Counted from the first letter of the stretch, positions 1 to 10,130 are shown. The stretch: DNA of 64,000 nt from Thermomonas aquatica (GCF_006337105.1 NZ_CP040871.1:1488001-1552000), one strand, 5' to 3'. The notes: a model not told the origin generated them from the letters alone. A program made the numbers and translations.

Positions 1-1176
1 GTGCCAGCGCGCCCGCTCCTGCGGCGCCAGGCCGGCGTCCTCCAGCATGCGCGAACAGGCCGCGATCGCGGCTTGGTCGTCCGCCTGCTCGTCCGCGCAA
101 AGCTGCGCGTCGCGCTCCATCGCCGTCATCTCCGGCTCGGTCTCCTGCGGGTTCTGTTCCAGCCACTCGTGGCCATGCCCGCGCTCCAGCAGCCGCATCC
201 GGTTGCGCTCGTAGTTCGCGTGTTCCCCGAGCTTGCTGGTGCGCACGTTCTGGTACAGCTCAGGCAGGCCGGAGGCGCGCTCGAACAGCATGAAGCCCTT
301 GTCCACGATCGATACCTGCGCCGGCAGCGCCTTGCGTTCCGCGTCGCCGATCTTGCGGCCGTACATCCGCTCGACCGTGTCCCAGACCGCTGCGGCGCCC
401 TTGACCGGATCGATTTCCAGCGTCCATTCCAGCCAGACGTCCTCCGGCTGCTCCTCGTCCTCGTACAGGCCGAAGCTGAGCTTCGCCGGGAACGCCGCGC
501 CGCCGGTGGGGTTTTCCAGCTGGGTCTCGATCTCGTAGGCCTGGTCGTTCTCCAGTTCCGCGCCGCTGAACGCGAGCACGTTCTGGATGTCCTTGGTCAG
601 CAGGTTCTCCAGCATCCGCGGTTCGGCAAAGCGCTTGAGGAAGGCGTCGAGCATGTCCATCGACGCCTGCCTGGCCTTGGCCCGTTGCGCGGCGTCCATC
701 GCCGCCGACTGCTTCTGCAGCTCGTCGTCGACCTGCTTCAGCAGGATCGGCCCCAGCGCGCCGAGCATCTGCTGGCCGATCCCGTCGACGTTGCGCAGGC
801 GCGAATAATGGCCCTCGGCGTCCATCTCGACGAGCAGCGCGATCTTCTCCAGTTCGGCGGCGGCCTGCGCGAACGCGGCCTGGCGCGACTTGTCGCCTTC
901 CAGCACCTCTTCCTTCGATTCGCTCCACGACCATTGCTGGAGGTAACCGTCCTTGCCCACCTCGAGCGTGGCGACGGTTCCCTTCGATGTCGCCACCGAT
1001 TTCTCGCGCTTGCCCGGCGCGGTTTCCGTCTTCACCCGCTCGGCCGCGTAATGCAGCACCTCGCCCTGCTTCCACGGCAATGGCAGCTTGATCTTCTCCG
1101 CTTCGGGCTCGGCCGCGGGGGCGTGGCCGCACAGCAGGATGCAGACGGAGAACAACGCGCATCGAAGCGGACGCAT
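1..1176 (-). CDS. hypothetical exported protein, truncated by window edge
   Basis: A 392-codon open frame on the minus strand runs off the left edge, so the C-terminus is missing. The ATG at 1176 is followed by a clear signal peptide: a basic start (MRPLR), a hydrophobic core and an Ala-rich cleavage site near residue 22 (APAAEP). The mature part is acidic and helical, with Glu/Lys/Gln-rich stretches around residues 85-180 and a pattern near the visible end (cysteines with AxxAC) that could begin a repeat region. I recognise no catalytic motif. Codon use matches the chromosome. The long plus-strand frame over it is the GC-driven shadow. It is probably periplasmic; the function is unknown. Confidence 0.75.
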   Translation of the reverse strand, partial: MRPLRCALFSVCILLCGHAPAAEPEAEKIKLPLPWKQGEVLHYAAERVKTETAPGKREKSVATSKGTVATLEVGKDGYLQQWSWSESKEEVLEGDKSRQAAFAQAAAELEKIALLVEMDAEGHYSRLRNVDGIGQQMLGALGPILLKQVDDELQKQSAAMDAAQRAKARQASMDMLDAFLKRFAEPRMLENLLTKDIQNVLAFSGAELENDQAYEIETQLENPTGGAAFPAKLSFGLYEDEEQPEDVWLEWTLEIDPVKGAAAVWDTVERMYGRKIGDAERKALPAQVSIVDKGFMLFERASGLPELYQNVRTSKLGEHANYERNRMRLLERGHGHEWLEQNPQETEPEMTAMERDAQLCADEQADDQAAIAACSRMLEDAGLAPQERARWH

Positions 1177-1347
1177 GGCGGTACCAGACGGGAAACAGGC
1201 GCGCAGTGTGCCGGATCGATGTGCCGGTCGCATTCATCGCGATGAACCCGGCTTAGCAATGCGCTAACGGGATGTTGCCGGCCGCTTACGCCATGCCGCG
1301 TAGCTTCGTCCATGGCCTCCCCCCACGGCCACAGGAGAACGACGCAG

Positions 1348-1713
1348 ATGGCAACCCAGCAACAGCAGGACAAATCGCGCAACAACGACAACATGCAGGC
1401 CAGGATCCCGGCGCAGGAACTCGATGCCCAGCAGCGCTACTGGCGCGAGCATTTCCAGAGCGAGCCGTACTACGCGCAAGGCAGGGACTTCGGCGCGTAC
1501 GAACCGGCCTACCGGCTTGGCGTCGAAGCGCATGGCGAATACCCGGGCAAGCAGTTCCCGGAAATCGAGGACAAGTTGCGCATGCGCTACGAGGCCAACC
1601 AGAAGGCGCAGACCCAGCTGGACTGGGCGCAGGCGAAACAGGCGGTGCGCGCGGCCTGGGATCGCAGCGAGCGGGCGCTGCTCGGCGACGCCTCCAAACC
1701 CTCGCGCCACTGA
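1348..1713 (+). CDS. small hydrophilic stress-type protein
   Basis: This 121-residue protein starts at the ATG at 1348, which has AGGAG (1333-1337) upstream; a longer frame from 1312 lacks such a site. The N-terminus is Gln/Asn-rich and disordered. The middle carries the pattern DFGAYEPAYRLGVEAHGEYP followed by a Glu/Asp-rich helix and a Trp-containing C-terminal helix. I know this pattern (Y-x-P-A-Y-R-x-G, later E-x-x-L-R) from small bacterial stress-associated proteins of unknown function. It has no signal peptide or membrane segment, so it is likely cytoplasmic. It precedes another small protein gene (1840) but a hairpin separates them, so they are probably separate transcripts. Confidence 0.7.
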   Translation: MATQQQQDKSRNNDNMQARIPAQELDAQQRYWREHFQSEPYYAQGRDFGAYEPAYRLGVEAHGEYPGKQFPEIEDKLRMRYEANQKAQTQLDWAQAKQAVRAAWDRSERALLGDASKPSRH

Positions 1714-1740
1714 AACGCGCCCGATCCGGCGATCCGCAAC

Positions 1741-1768
1741 CAAGAAGGCGCCGCAAGGCGCCTTCTTG
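1741..1768 (+). terminator. intrinsic terminator-like hairpin
   Basis: A perfect 12-bp inverted repeat: CAAGAAGGCGCC (1741-1752), loop GCAA, GGCGCCTTCTTG (1757-1768). It lies 28 bases after the stop of the gene at 1348. The A-rich and T-rich arm ends can give a U-rich 3' side. It probably ends that transcript. Confidence 0.75.
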
Positions 1769-1839
1769 CCGGGCACGCCGGCATCACGTCCGCATCACCA
1801 CCGCGGGACGACGCTGATCGCACACGCGAGGAGCCGCCC

Positions 1840-2337
1840 ATGAAGACCCGGCACGTGTTCATCACCCCCGACCTCGACACCGCCCAGGCCGCCTTGGCCG
1901 CCGCGCGCGATGCCGGCGTGGACGACCACGACCTGCTGCTGGTCGCGCGCTCGGACATCGAGCTGGAATCGATCCCCGACGACCGCCATGAAGCGGATAC
2001 CGACCTGATGCCCGCCGCCTTGCGCGGTGCCGGCTACGGCGGCGCGACCGGACTGCTGGCGGGACTGCTGGCGTTCGCGATTCCCCCGCTCGGGATCACC
2101 CTTGCCGGCGCTGCGGCGATCGGCGCGGTCGGCGCGATGGTCGGCTGCTGGGCCTCGGCACTGGTCGGCGCCTCGCTGCCGGATCCGATCCGCCGCAAGT
2201 TCGAAGGCGAGATCCAGGCCGGCAACATCCTGCTGGTGATCGATGGCGAATCGAAGCTGCTGGCGGTGGCCGAGCCGGCCATCGTCCATGCCGGCGCGCG
2301 GGTGTTGCCGTACCAGGCGGCGACCGCGCTGGCCTAG
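1840..2337 (+). CDS. DUF1269-like membrane-associated stress protein
   Basis: A 165-residue protein with AGGAG (1829-1833) upstream of its ATG. Residues 1-45 form an alpha/beta start with an FITPDLDTAQAAL segment resembling the flavin/stress-protein-like N-terminal fold of DUF1269 and general-stress 17M proteins. Residues about 62-112 are a Gly/Ala-rich hydrophobic block (GYGGATGLLAGLLAF, then GAAAIGAVGAMVG) that could form one or two membrane-inserted helices. The C-terminal third again looks alpha/beta (EIQAGNILLVID). The family assignment rests on pattern only; function unknown. The convergent kdpE-like gene ends 11 bases downstream. Confidence 0.65.
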   Translation: MKTRHVFITPDLDTAQAALAAARDAGVDDHDLLLVARSDIELESIPDDRHEADTDLMPAALRGAGYGGATGLLAGLLAFAIPPLGITLAGAAAIGAVGAMVGCWASALVGASLPDPIRRKFEGEIQAGNILLVIDGESKLLAVAEPAIVHAGARVLPYQAATALA

Positions 2338-2347
2338 GCGCCCGCGC

Positions 2348-3067
2348 TCAACCCGGCAGCAGGAAACGCAGCCCGACCCCGGGTTCGGTGGCGATCCAGC
2401 GCGGCGCGGCCGCGTCGTCGCCGAGTTTCTGCCGCAGCTTGCCGACCAGGATGCGCAGGTAGTGGGTGTCCTGCTGGTGGGTCGGGCCCCACAGTTCGCG
2501 CAGCAGTTGCGGCTGGGTCACCACCCGCCCGGCATGCGCGACCAGCACCGCGAGCAGGGCGTATTCCTTGCGCGACAGCAGCACCGCCTCGCCGGCGAGC
2601 ACGACCTCGCGACGCGCAAGGTCCACGCGCAGGCGGCCATCGTCGAACAGCGGCGAGGCGTCCGCGGGCGCCGTCTGCGAGCGCAGCAGGACCCGGATCC
2701 TCGCCATCAGCTCGGGCACGCCGAACGGCTTGGTCACGTAGTCGTTGGCGCCGGCATCCAGCGCCGCGACTTTTTCCGACTCGTGCGAACGCACGGTCAG
2801 CACCAGCACCGGCACCTGCGACCACCGGCGGATTTCGCGCAGGGCGTCGAGGCCATCGCGATCCGGCAGGCCCATGTCCAGCACCACCACGTCCGCGCCG
2901 CGCGTGGCCAATGCATCGATGCCCGCCTGCGCGGTGTCGGCAAGCGCGACCGCATAGCCCTGCGCGCGCAGGCTGATCTCCAGGAACCTGCGGATCTGCG
3001 GTTCGTCGTCGACCGCCAGCACGCGCGCGGGCGCGGACGACGGGCTTGGCGGCATCGCATCGTTCAT
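2348..3067 (-). CDS. kdpE: KdpE-like OmpR-family response regulator
   Basis: This 239-residue regulator has an N-terminal receiver domain (about residues 14-128) with the acidic pair at D20-D21, the phosphorylated Asp at D64 (VVLDMGLPD), T91 and K113 (TKPFG), then an OmpR-type winged-helix domain (about 140-238, with SRKEYALLAVLV and THYLRILVGKLRQKL). These are KdpE hallmarks. It overlaps the kinase gene upstream by four bases (ATGA, 3064-3067), so the two are translationally coupled. KdpE normally activates kdpFABC for high-affinity potassium uptake. No kdpFABC lies in this window; the nearest potassium transporter is the divergent kup, which is the likely target by inference. Confidence 0.88.
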   Translation of the reverse strand: MNDAMPPSPSSAPARVLAVDDEPQIRRFLEISLRAQGYAVALADTAQAGIDALATRGADVVVLDMGLPDRDGLDALREIRRWSQVPVLVLTVRSHESEKVAALDAGANDYVTKPFGVPELMARIRVLLRSQTAPADASPLFDDGRLRVDLARREVVLAGEAVLLSRKEYALLAVLVAHAGRVVTQPQLLRELWGPTHQQDTHYLRILVGKLRQKLGDDAAAPRWIATEPGVGLRFLLPG

Positions 3068-4206
3068 GGCGGCGACGAAGGCTCGAGGAACGGCAGGCTG
3101 ATGCGCAGGACGGTGCCGCGCCCATCGCCGCCGGGCAGCGCTTCGACCTCGCCGCCATGCGCGCCGATCATGCCGCGGCAGATCGCCAGGCCAAGGCCGG
3201 TGCCGTGGCGATTGCGGTCGCCGCGTTCGACGCTGTAGAACATGTCGAAGATCCGCGCGCGTTCGTCCTCGGGGATGCCGGGGCCGCGGTCGACGACGTC
3301 GATGCGCAGGCGCTCGTCGACCCGGCGCGCGTCGATCGCGACCGCCTCGCCCGCGGGCGAGAACTTCGCCGCGTTCTCGATCACGTTGAACAGCGCCTGT
3401 TCGACCAAAGCCGGATGCACCCAGATCGGGCCGAGTTGCGGATCCACCGACACCGCGAAGCGCGTGCCCGGCTGGTAGCGGCGCAGGCGGCCCACCGCCG
3501 AGCCGATCAGTTCGTCGACGCCGATCCAGTCGCGGTTGAGGGCCAGCGCGCCGTGCCCGAGCCGGGTCATGTCCAGCAGGTTCTGGATGTAGCGGTCGAG
3601 CCGCTCGCCTTCGCTGCGCACGGTGTCCAGCAGGGCGTGGCGATCCTGCGCATCCATCGCCTCGCCATAGCTGTCGAGGCTGCCGGCGGCGCCGATGATC
3701 GCCGCCAGCGGCGTGCGCAGGTCGTGCGAGACCGACGACAGCAACGCGCTGCGCAGGCGTTCGGTCTCGCTGGCCACGCGCTCGGCTTGCAGGTCCTCCG
3801 CCAGCCGTTGCGCCTGCGCCTCGCGCGCCAGCACCTGTTGGTGCGCGTCGCGCAGCGCCTGCACCTGCATCGCCAGCTGCGAGGCCAGCCGCCCGGCCAG
3901 CAGCGCCGCGGCGAGGAACAGCAGCACCGTGGCCATGCCGTGCCGCGCGTTGATGTACAGCGTGTAGCGCGGCTCGATGAAGAAGAAGTTGTAGGCGAGG
4001 AAACACAGCAGCGCGGTCAGCAGCGCCGGGCCGGTGCGGCTGCGGGTGGCGACCAGCACCACCGCGAGCATGAACACCAGCGACAGGTCGGCGAGGCCGA
4101 ACCAGCGCTCCGCCGCCGCCGCGAACAAGGCCGCCAGCACCGATGCGGCCACCGCCAACGCGTAACCGCCGACGGGATGGCCGAAGCTGGAAAGTCGCGT
4201 GTCCAC
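3064..4206 (-). CDS. short KdpD-like sensor histidine kinase (DUF4118 + kinase)
   Basis: From a GTG at 4206 this encodes about 380 residues; an in-frame ATG at 4266 would add 20 basic residues and cannot be excluded. It has four closely packed membrane segments (about residues 14-108, the DUF4118 module of KdpD, with [14 protein letters not shown]), a coiled-coil linker, a HisKA domain with the phosphorylated His in [12 protein letters not shown] (near residue 161), and an HATPase domain with N box ([10 protein letters not shown]), G1 ([10 protein letters not shown]) and G2 (GTGLGLAI). Classical KdpD is near 900 residues. The N-terminal KdpD ATP-binding domain and the universal-stress-protein domain are absent here. 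It forms a pair with the overlapping kdpE gene. Confidence 0.85.
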   Translation of the reverse strand: MDTRLSSFGHPVGGYALAVAASVLAALFAAAAERWFGLADLSLVFMLAVVLVATRSRTGPALLTALLCFLAYNFFFIEPRYTLYINARHGMATVLLFLAAALLAGRLASQLAMQVQALRDAHQQVLAREAQAQRLAEDLQAERVASETERLRSALLSSVSHDLRTPLAAIIGAAGSLDSYGEAMDAQDRHALLDTVRSEGERLDRYIQNLLDMTRLGHGALALNRDWIGVDELIGSAVGRLRRYQPGTRFAVSVDPQLGPIWVHPALVEQALFNVIENAAKFSPAGEAVAIDARRVDERLRIDVVDRGPGIPEDERARIFDMFYSVERGDRNRHGTGLGLAICRGMIGAHGGEVEALPGGDGRGTVLRISLPFLEPSSPP

Positions 4207-4372
4207 CTCGTCATTGTGCCGATGGCGACGCCGCCTGTGCGGACCGCCACTGCCGCACGCGCGCATGCCGCGGAGAATTTACGCGGAATTTACGCGCGGC
4301 CGCATGCCGGGGATTCCGCCTTTATGCCGGACGGGCGGACGATGCCGGCCCCACGCCACCCCAGGCATCGCC

Positions 4373-6286
4373 ATGAACCACGCAGCCACCCTCCCCGCCA
4401 CCGAGACCGATCACAACCGCGGCCGCGCCGGCTTCGGCGCGATGCTGCTGGGCGCGATCGGCGTGGTGTTCGGCGACATCGGCACCAGCCCGCTGTACAC
4501 GATCAAGGAGGCGTTCTCGCCGCATTACGGCCTCAGCCCGGACCACGCGACCGTGCTCGGCATCCTCTCGCTGGTGTTCTGGTCGCTGGTGATCGTGATC
4601 ACCATCAAGTACGTGCTGGTGATCATGCGCGCCGACAACGACGGCGAGGGCGGGATCATGGCGCTGACCGCGCTGGCGCAACGCACCTTGCCCGCGGGAT
4701 CGAAGGCCGCCTACCTTGTCGGCATCCTCGGCGTGTTCGGCGTGGCCCTGTTCTTCGGCGACGGCGTGCTGACCCCGGCGATCTCGGTGCTGTCGGCGGT
4801 GGAAGGCCTGCAGGTGGCGACGCCCGCGCTGCAGCGCTTCGTGCTGCCGATCACCATCGCCGTGTTGCTGCTGCTGTTCGCCACCCAACGCTACGGCACC
4901 GGCACCGTCGGCAAGGCGTTCGGCCCGATCATCCTGCTGTGGTTCGCCGCGCTGGCCGCGCTCGGCCTGCACAACATCGGCGGCAACCCGGACGTGCTGC
5001 AGGCGCTGAACCCGTGGTGGGGCCTGCGCTTCTTCATCGACCACGGCTGGGGCGGGCTGTTCATCCTCGGCGCGGTGGTGCTGGCGGTCACCGGCGGCGA
5101 GACGCTGTACGCCGACATGGGCCACTTCGGTCGCCGGCCGATCACCGCGGCGTGGAATTTCCTGGTGCTGCCGGCGCTGACCATCAACTACCTCGGCCAG
5201 GGCGCGCTGCTGCTGGCGGATCCGCGCGCGGTGGCGAATCCGTTCTACCTCGGCGTGCCGGCGTGGGCGCTGTATCCGATGGTGGCGTTGGCCACCGCGG
5301 CCACGGTGATCGCCTCGCAGGCGGTGATCAGCGGCGCGTATTCGGCCACCCGCCAGGCGATCCAGCTCGGTTACCTGCCGCGGATGGCGATCCGCCACAC
5401 CTCCAAGGAGACCATCGGCCAGATCTACGTGCCGACCGTCAACTGGCTGCTGATGCTGGCGGTGATCGCCACCGTGGTCGGCTTCGGCAATTCCACCGCG
5501 CTGGCCACCGCCTACGGCGTGTCGGTGACCGGCACCATGCTGATCACCAGCAGCCTGCTGATCGTGGCGATGCGCGCGCGCGGCGCGCTGCCGGCCCTCG
5601 TGTTCTGGCCGCTGGCGGCGCTGTTCGTGCTGGTCGACCTCGCCTTCCTGTCCGCCAACCTGGTCAAGTTCATGGACGGCGCGTGGTTCCCGATCCTGCT
5701 CGGCATCCTCGCCTTCACCCTGCTGCGCACCTGGGCGCGCGGCCGCCAGTTGCTGCAGGCGGAAATCCGCAAGGACGGCATCGCGCTGGACACGTTCCTG
5801 CCGGGGCTGATGCTGGCGCCGCCGGCGCGGGTGCCGGGCACCGCGGTGTTCCTGACCTCGCAGACCGGGATCGCGCCGAAGGCGCTGCTGCACAACCTGA
5901 AGCACAACAAGGTGCTGCACGCGCGCAACGTGCTGCTGACCGTCGAGACCTGCGCGATGCCGTTCGTGGCGCCCGAGGATCGCCTGAAGATCGACACCAT
6001 CGGCGACGATTTCCACAGGGCGATCGTGCGCTACGGCTTCATGGAATCGCCGGACGTGCCGTTGGCGCTGATGCGCGCCAGCGATTGCAGCCGACTGTGC
6101 TTCGACCCGATGGAAACGACCTATTTCGCCAGCCGCGAAACCGTCGTCGCAAGCGCCCATGGCGGCATGCCGACCTGGCGCGACAAGCTGTTCGGCTTCA
6201 TGCACCGCAACGCCGCGCCGGCCAGCGACTTCTTCCGCATCCCGATCACCCGCCTGGTCGAGCTGGGCGCGCCGGTGGAAATCTGA
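4373..6286 (+). CDS. kup: low-affinity potassium uptake protein Kup
   Basis: A 637-residue inner-membrane proton/potassium symporter. The family signature [10 protein letters not shown] is at residues 34-43, followed by about twelve membrane helices up to residue 450 and a soluble C-terminal domain, the usual Kup architecture and length. The ATG at 4373 is chosen because homologues begin shortly before the first helix; the open frame extends upstream to 4199 without support. The gene is divergent from the KdpDE-like pair with about 165 bases between start codons, which suggests that the two-component system controls potassium uptake here. Confidence 0.93.
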   Translation: MNHAATLPATETDHNRGRAGFGAMLLGAIGVVFGDIGTSPLYTIKEAFSPHYGLSPDHATVLGILSLVFWSLVIVITIKYVLVIMRADNDGEGGIMALTALAQRTLPAGSKAAYLVGILGVFGVALFFGDGVLTPAISVLSAVEGLQVATPALQRFVLPITIAVLLLLFATQRYGTGTVGKAFGPIILLWFAALAALGLHNIGGNPDVLQALNPWWGLRFFIDHGWGGLFILGAVVLAVTGGETLYADMGHFGRRPITAAWNFLVLPALTINYLGQGALLLADPRAVANPFYLGVPAWALYPMVALATAATVIASQAVISGAYSATRQAIQLGYLPRMAIRHTSKETIGQIYVPTVNWLLMLAVIATVVGFGNSTALATAYGVSVTGTMLITSSLLIVAMRARGALPALVFWPLAALFVLVDLAFLSANLVKFMDGAWFPILLGILAFTLLRTWARGRQLLQAEIRKDGIALDTFLPGLMLAPPARVPGTAVFLTSQTGIAPKALLHNLKHNKVLHARNVLLTVETCAMPFVAPEDRLKIDTIGDDFHRAIVRYGFMESPDVPLALMRASDCSRLCFDPMETTYFASRETVVASAHGGMPTWRDKLFGFMHRNAAPASDFFRIPITRLVELGAPVEI

Positions 6287-6296
6287 GCGAGGCGCG

Positions 6297-6770
6297 CTAC
6301 ACCGGCAATGCGGTGGTCTTCTTCACCGTGCGCAGCGCCAGCGTCGACTGCACGCGCACCACGCCCGGCAACTGGGTGAGGATCTCGGTGTGGATGCGTT
6401 CGAAATCGGCGGCGTCGGCGTAGGCCACGCGCACCATGTAGTCGGCGGTGCCGGCGAGCAGGCAGCACTCGGTGACTTCCGGATGGCGGTTGATCGCCGC
6501 TTCGAAGGCATCGAGTGCGGCGCGTCCCTGCTGGTCGAGGGTGACCAGCACGAAGGCGGTGCCGGGCAGGCCGGCCAGCTTTTCGTCGAGCAGCATCACG
6601 TAGCGCGCGATCAGGCCGGATTCCTCCAGCAACTTCACCCGGCGCAGGCAGGCCGAGGGCGACAGGTTGATCCGTTGCGCCAGCTCCAGGTTGGTCAGCC
6701 GGCCGTCCGCCTGCAGCAGGCGGAGGATGGCGCGGTCGCGGTCGTCTAGCGGCAGTTCGCTGGCACGCAT
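6297..6770 (-). CDS. Lrp/AsnC-family transcriptional regulator, probable ald regulator
   Basis: This 157-residue protein has an N-terminal helix-turn-helix (DDRDRAILRLLQADGR, LAQRINLSPSACLRRVKLLE) and a C-terminal ligand-binding AsnC/RAM domain (AFVLVTLDQ, EVTECCLLAGTADYMVRV). Start is the ATG at 6770; the frame extends 17 codons further upstream but family members begin near MRASELPLDD. It is divergent from alanine dehydrogenase across 153 bases. Lrp-type regulators next to ald commonly sense alanine or other amino acids and control ald, which is the inferred role. Confidence 0.88.
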   Translation of the reverse strand: MRASELPLDDRDRAILRLLQADGRLTNLELAQRINLSPSACLRRVKLLEESGLIARYVMLLDEKLAGLPGTAFVLVTLDQQGRAALDAFEAAINRHPEVTECCLLAGTADYMVRVAYADAADFERIHTEILTQLPGVVRVQSTLALRTVKKTTALPV

Positions 6771-6923
6771 TTGATTCGACGTATTTCCAATAATTCGGAC
6801 AACAATGCTACATCTCCGCATTCATCGCAACGAATTCGGCGATTAAGTGCGCGATCCTGCGCGCATACTGCCGTGCTTCAGGCGCCGGGTTCGCCGGGGC
6901 CGCCCACGGGAGAGGGACTGCAC
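6771..6923. promoter_or_regulatory. shared lrp/ald divergent promoter region
   Basis: This 153-base region is clearly more AT-rich than its flanks between 6771 and 6850. It carries the direct repeat AATTCGG at 6792-6798 and 6833-6839, 41 bases apart (close to four helical turns), a candidate arrangement for the AsnC-type octamer encoded next door. A purine-rich GGGAGAGGG (6908-6916) precedes the ald ATG and serves as its ribosome binding site. Exact promoters were not assigned. Confidence 0.45.
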
Positions 6924-8042
6924 ATGCGCGTCGGCGTACCGAAGGAAATCAAGAACCACGAATACCGCGTCGGCCTGATCCCGTCGTCGGTGCTGGAACT
7001 GGTGCATCACGGCCACGAAGTGATCGTGCAGCAGGGCGCCGGCCTCGGCGCCGGCCTGAGCGATGCCGACTACATCGCCGCCGGCGCCAAGATCATCGAC
7101 ACCGCCGACGAGATCTTCGCCAGCGCCGACATGATCGTGAAGGTGAAGGAGCCGCTGGCCGAGGAGCGCAAGAAGCTGCGCCCGGGGCAGATCCTGTTCA
7201 CCTACCTGCACCTCGCCCCCGACGCGCCGCAGACCCAGGACCTGATCGATTCCGGCGCGATCTGCATCGCCTACGAAACCGTCACCGCCACCAATGGCTC
7301 GCTGCCGCTGCTGACCCCGATGTCGGAAGTCGCAGGGCGCCTCGCCCCGCAGGTCGGCGCGCATTCGCTGGAGAAGGCGCAAGGTGGCCGCGGCGTGCTG
7401 CTCGGCGGCGTGCCCGGCGTACCGGCAGCCGAAGTGGTGATCCTCGGCGGCGGCGTGTCCGGCACGCATGCGGCGACGATCGCCGTGGGCATGGGCGCGA
7501 AGGTGACGGTCGTGGACCGTTCCGCCGATGCGCTGAAGCGCCTGGCCAGCCAGTTCGGCACCTCGATCTCGACCGTGTTCTCGACCCGCGCCGCCATCGA
7601 GGAGCTGGTGCGTCGCGCCGACCTGCTGATCGGCACCGTGCTGGTGCCGGGCGCGGCCGCACCGAAGCTGGTCTCGCACGCGATGGTGAAGACGATGAAG
7701 CCGGGCTCGGTGATCGTCGACGTCGCCATCGACCAGGGCGGCTGCGTCGAGACCTCGCACGCCACCACCCACGCCGACCCGACCTACGTGGTCGACGGCG
7801 TGGTGCATTACTGCGTGGCCAACATGCCGGGCGCGGTCGCGCGCACCTCGACCTTCGCCCTCAACAACGTCACCCTGCCGTTCACCCTGGCGCTGGCCGA
7901 CAAGGGCTGGAAGCAGGCGCTCACGCAGGATCCGCACCTGCGCGAAGGCCTGAACGTGTGCGAAGGCAAGGTCACCTGCGAGCCGGTGGCGCAGGCGCAC
8001 AACCTGCCCTACGTCAGCGCGGAAAGCGTGCTGGGCCTGTAA
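6924..8042 (+). CDS. ald: alanine dehydrogenase
   Basis: This 372-residue enzyme reversibly deaminates L-alanine to pyruvate and ammonia with NAD. Length and sequence fit Ald throughout: N-terminal [16 protein letters not shown], the substrate-binding Lys at K75 (VKVKEPL), catalytic His at H96 (TYLHLAPD), a Rossmann nucleotide-binding motif ([12 protein letters not shown], near residues 172-183) and the Asp in [11 protein letters not shown]. The start at 6924 is fixed by homology and by GGGAGAGGG upstream; the open frame reaches back to 6771 only by chance. It is divergent from an AsnC-type regulator and followed by a strong hairpin, so it is probably monocistronic. Confidence 0.95.
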   Translation: MRVGVPKEIKNHEYRVGLIPSSVLELVHHGHEVIVQQGAGLGAGLSDADYIAAGAKIIDTADEIFASADMIVKVKEPLAEERKKLRPGQILFTYLHLAPDAPQTQDLIDSGAICIAYETVTATNGSLPLLTPMSEVAGRLAPQVGAHSLEKAQGGRGVLLGGVPGVPAAEVVILGGGVSGTHAATIAVGMGAKVTVVDRSADALKRLASQFGTSISTVFSTRAAIEELVRRADLLIGTVLVPGAAAPKLVSHAMVKTMKPGSVIVDVAIDQGGCVETSHATTHADPTYVVDGVVHYCVANMPGAVARTSTFALNNVTLPFTLALADKGWKQALTQDPHLREGLNVCEGKVTCEPVAQAHNLPYVSAESVLGL

Positions 8043-8066
8043 GCCGCAGCGCAGCGGTTGCACACG

Positions 8067-8089
8067 GGGGACGGCTCGCTGCCGTCCCC
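8067..8089 (+). terminator. terminator-like hairpin after ald
   Basis: Nine-bp GC-rich stem GGGGACGGC (8067-8075), loop TCGCT, GCCGTCCCC (8081-8089), followed by only two T residues. It lies 24 bases after the ald stop codon. The short T tract makes efficiency uncertain. Confidence 0.6.
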
Positions 8090-8125
8090 TTATGCTGTGC
8101 GCGACATGCCGGCATGGAGCGCGCG

Positions 8126-8509
8126 ATGAACCTGCAGACCATCGAGATCAAGGCCTTCGTGCCGGCGCGCGACATGGACCTGTCGCTGCGTTTCTATCGC
8201 GATTTCGGCTTCGAGGTCGCGTGGTCGTCGGACGACCTGGCCTACCTGCATGCCGGCGACTGCAGCTTCCTGCTGCAGAAGTTCTACGTGGCGCAGCACG
8301 CCGGCAATTTCATGATGCACATGCTGGTCGCCGACGTGGAGGCGTGGTGGGCGCATGCGCAGGCGCAGCGGCTGGCCGAACGCTACGGCGTGCGTGCGCT
8401 GCCGCCGGAGGACCGGCCGTGGCGGATCCGCGACTTCGTGCTGGTCGATCCCAGCGGCGTGCTCTGGCGCGTCGGCCAGAACATCGGCGAACCCGGCCGC
8501 CACGCATGA
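8126..8509 (+). CDS. glyoxalase/bleomycin-resistance (VOC) family protein
   Basis: A 127-residue single-domain protein of the vicinal-oxygen-chelate superfamily: the repeated beta-alpha-beta-beta-beta pattern is visible ([20 protein letters not shown] near the start, [19 protein letters not shown] near the end). The terminal DPSGVLW strand is typical of the fold. Metal ligands cannot be assigned confidently; the first usual His/Glu position is not obvious, so a non-enzymatic ligand-binding role is possible. The ATG at 8126 has GGAG (8116-8119) at good spacing; the upstream ATG at 8114 is less likely. It precedes apt on the same strand by 48 bases. Confidence 0.75.
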   Translation: MNLQTIEIKAFVPARDMDLSLRFYRDFGFEVAWSSDDLAYLHAGDCSFLLQKFYVAQHAGNFMMHMLVADVEAWWAHAQAQRLAERYGVRALPPEDRPWRIRDFVLVDPSGVLWRVGQNIGEPGRHA

Positions 8510-8557
8510 GCCGGCCATGAGCATCGATCGCACTGCACATCCCGCACGGAGCCGCGC

Positions 8558-9076
<519 letters not shown>

Positions 9077-9095
9077 GCGCGGTTCGCGCGGGCGG

Positions 9096-10130
9096 TCAGT
9101 GCTTCGCCGCGGGCGCTGCGTCCACCTTGTGCAGCCATTGCAGCAGCCCGTCGAAGTAGGCCTGCTGGTCGTCGTACATCGCCATGTGGCCGCCGTTGGG
9201 CAGGTAGAGATAGCTGCCGTGCGGGAACTCGCGGCCCATCATCTGCATCCACTTCGGATCCATGGTGTCGTGCGCGGCGCCGATCACCAGCGTGGGCACG
9301 GTGATCTTCTTGAGGTCGGCGGTGCGGTCCCAGTCCAGCAGGATGCCGCTGGCGCCCATTTCGCTGGGGCCCTGCATCGGCACATAGACCTTCTTGTTGA
9401 TGTGGCGGACGAACGCGCGCATCACCGGATCCGGCCATTCCATGATCGGCCGACGCAGGATGTGCGCCTCGTAGAACGGCACCAGCAGTTCCTCGTAGTG
9501 CGGATCGTCGTATTTCTTCGCCGCCTCCAGCGCCAGGATCTGTTTCAGCGCCGCCGGGTCCATCTGCGGCATCAGCACGTCGTGCGCGTATTTGTTGTAC
9601 GCCGGGATGCTGGACATCATGTTGGAGATGACCATGCCCTTCAGGTGCTGCTGGTACTTCAGCGCGTATTCGATGGCGAGGATGCCGCCCCAGGAATGGC
9701 CGAGCAGGAAGAAGTTGTCGCGATCCAGACCCAGCGCCTGGCGCACCTGCTCCACTTCATCGACGTAATGGTCGATGCTGAGGAACGGCGTCATGTCGTC
9801 GGGTTGGTCGCTGTAGTACGAACCCAGCTGGTCGTAGTAGTAGTACTCGACGCCGTCCGCCGGCAGGAAGCTGTCGAAGGCCTCGAAGTATTCGTGGGTG
9901 CCGCCCGGCCCGCCGTGCAGCAACAGCACCTTGATCCGCGGGTTGTTGCCGACGCGCTTGGTCCACACGCGGAAATCGCCGTTCGGCGTGTGGATCGGGA
10001 TCATCCGCACGCCGCCTTGCCAGGCGTCGGCCTGGCCGGTGTTGTCGTGGTAGGACTTCAGGGTTTGCGGCTCGGCGGCGAAGACGCCTCCAGCCAGCAC
10101 CGCGAGCAAGAGCGCCAGCAGCATGCGCAT
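9096..10130 (-). CDS. secreted proline iminopeptidase family alpha/beta hydrolase
   Basis: A 344-residue S33-family peptidase. The ATG at 10130 gives a clean signal peptide (MRMLLALLLAVLAGGVFAAEP, cleavage after FAA), so it is likely periplasmic; ten extra codons upstream to 10160 would spoil this. The oxyanion region HGGPGG, the nucleophile elbow GHSWGG, and the late Asp (AAHDTMDP) and His (NGGHMAMYD) form the usual triad. Proline iminopeptidases release N-terminal proline from peptides; many family members have broader amino-acid specificity. A three-Tyr-rich YYYYDQLGS stretch follows the oxyanion loop as in the family. Confidence 0.9.
   Translation of the reverse strand: MRMLLALLLAVLAGGVFAAEPQTLKSYHDNTGQADAWQGGVRMIPIHTPNGDFRVWTKRVGNNPRIKVLLLHGGPGGTHEYFEAFDSFLPADGVEYYYYDQLGSYYSDQPDDMTPFLSIDHYVDEVEQVRQALGLDRDNFFLLGHSWGGILAIEYALKYQQHLKGMVISNMMSSIPAYNKYAHDVLMPQMDPAALKQILALEAAKKYDDPHYEELLVPFYEAHILRRPIMEWPDPVMRAFVRHINKKVYVPMQGPSEMGASGILLDWDRTADLKKITVPTLVIGAAHDTMDPKWMQMMGREFPHGSYLYLPNGGHMAMYDDQQAYFDGLLQWLHKVDAAPAAKH

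Noticed and set aside
1..1245. Long plus-strand frame of 414 residues
   Set aside because: Composition is Arg/Leu-rich with no family match; the minus strand carries a signal peptide and normal codon use. It is a high-GC shadow.
3046..6423. Frame of more than 1100 residues on the plus strand across kdpDE and kup
   Set aside because: Shadow of genes on the other strand and in another frame; no motif and an extreme Arg/Ala/His bias.
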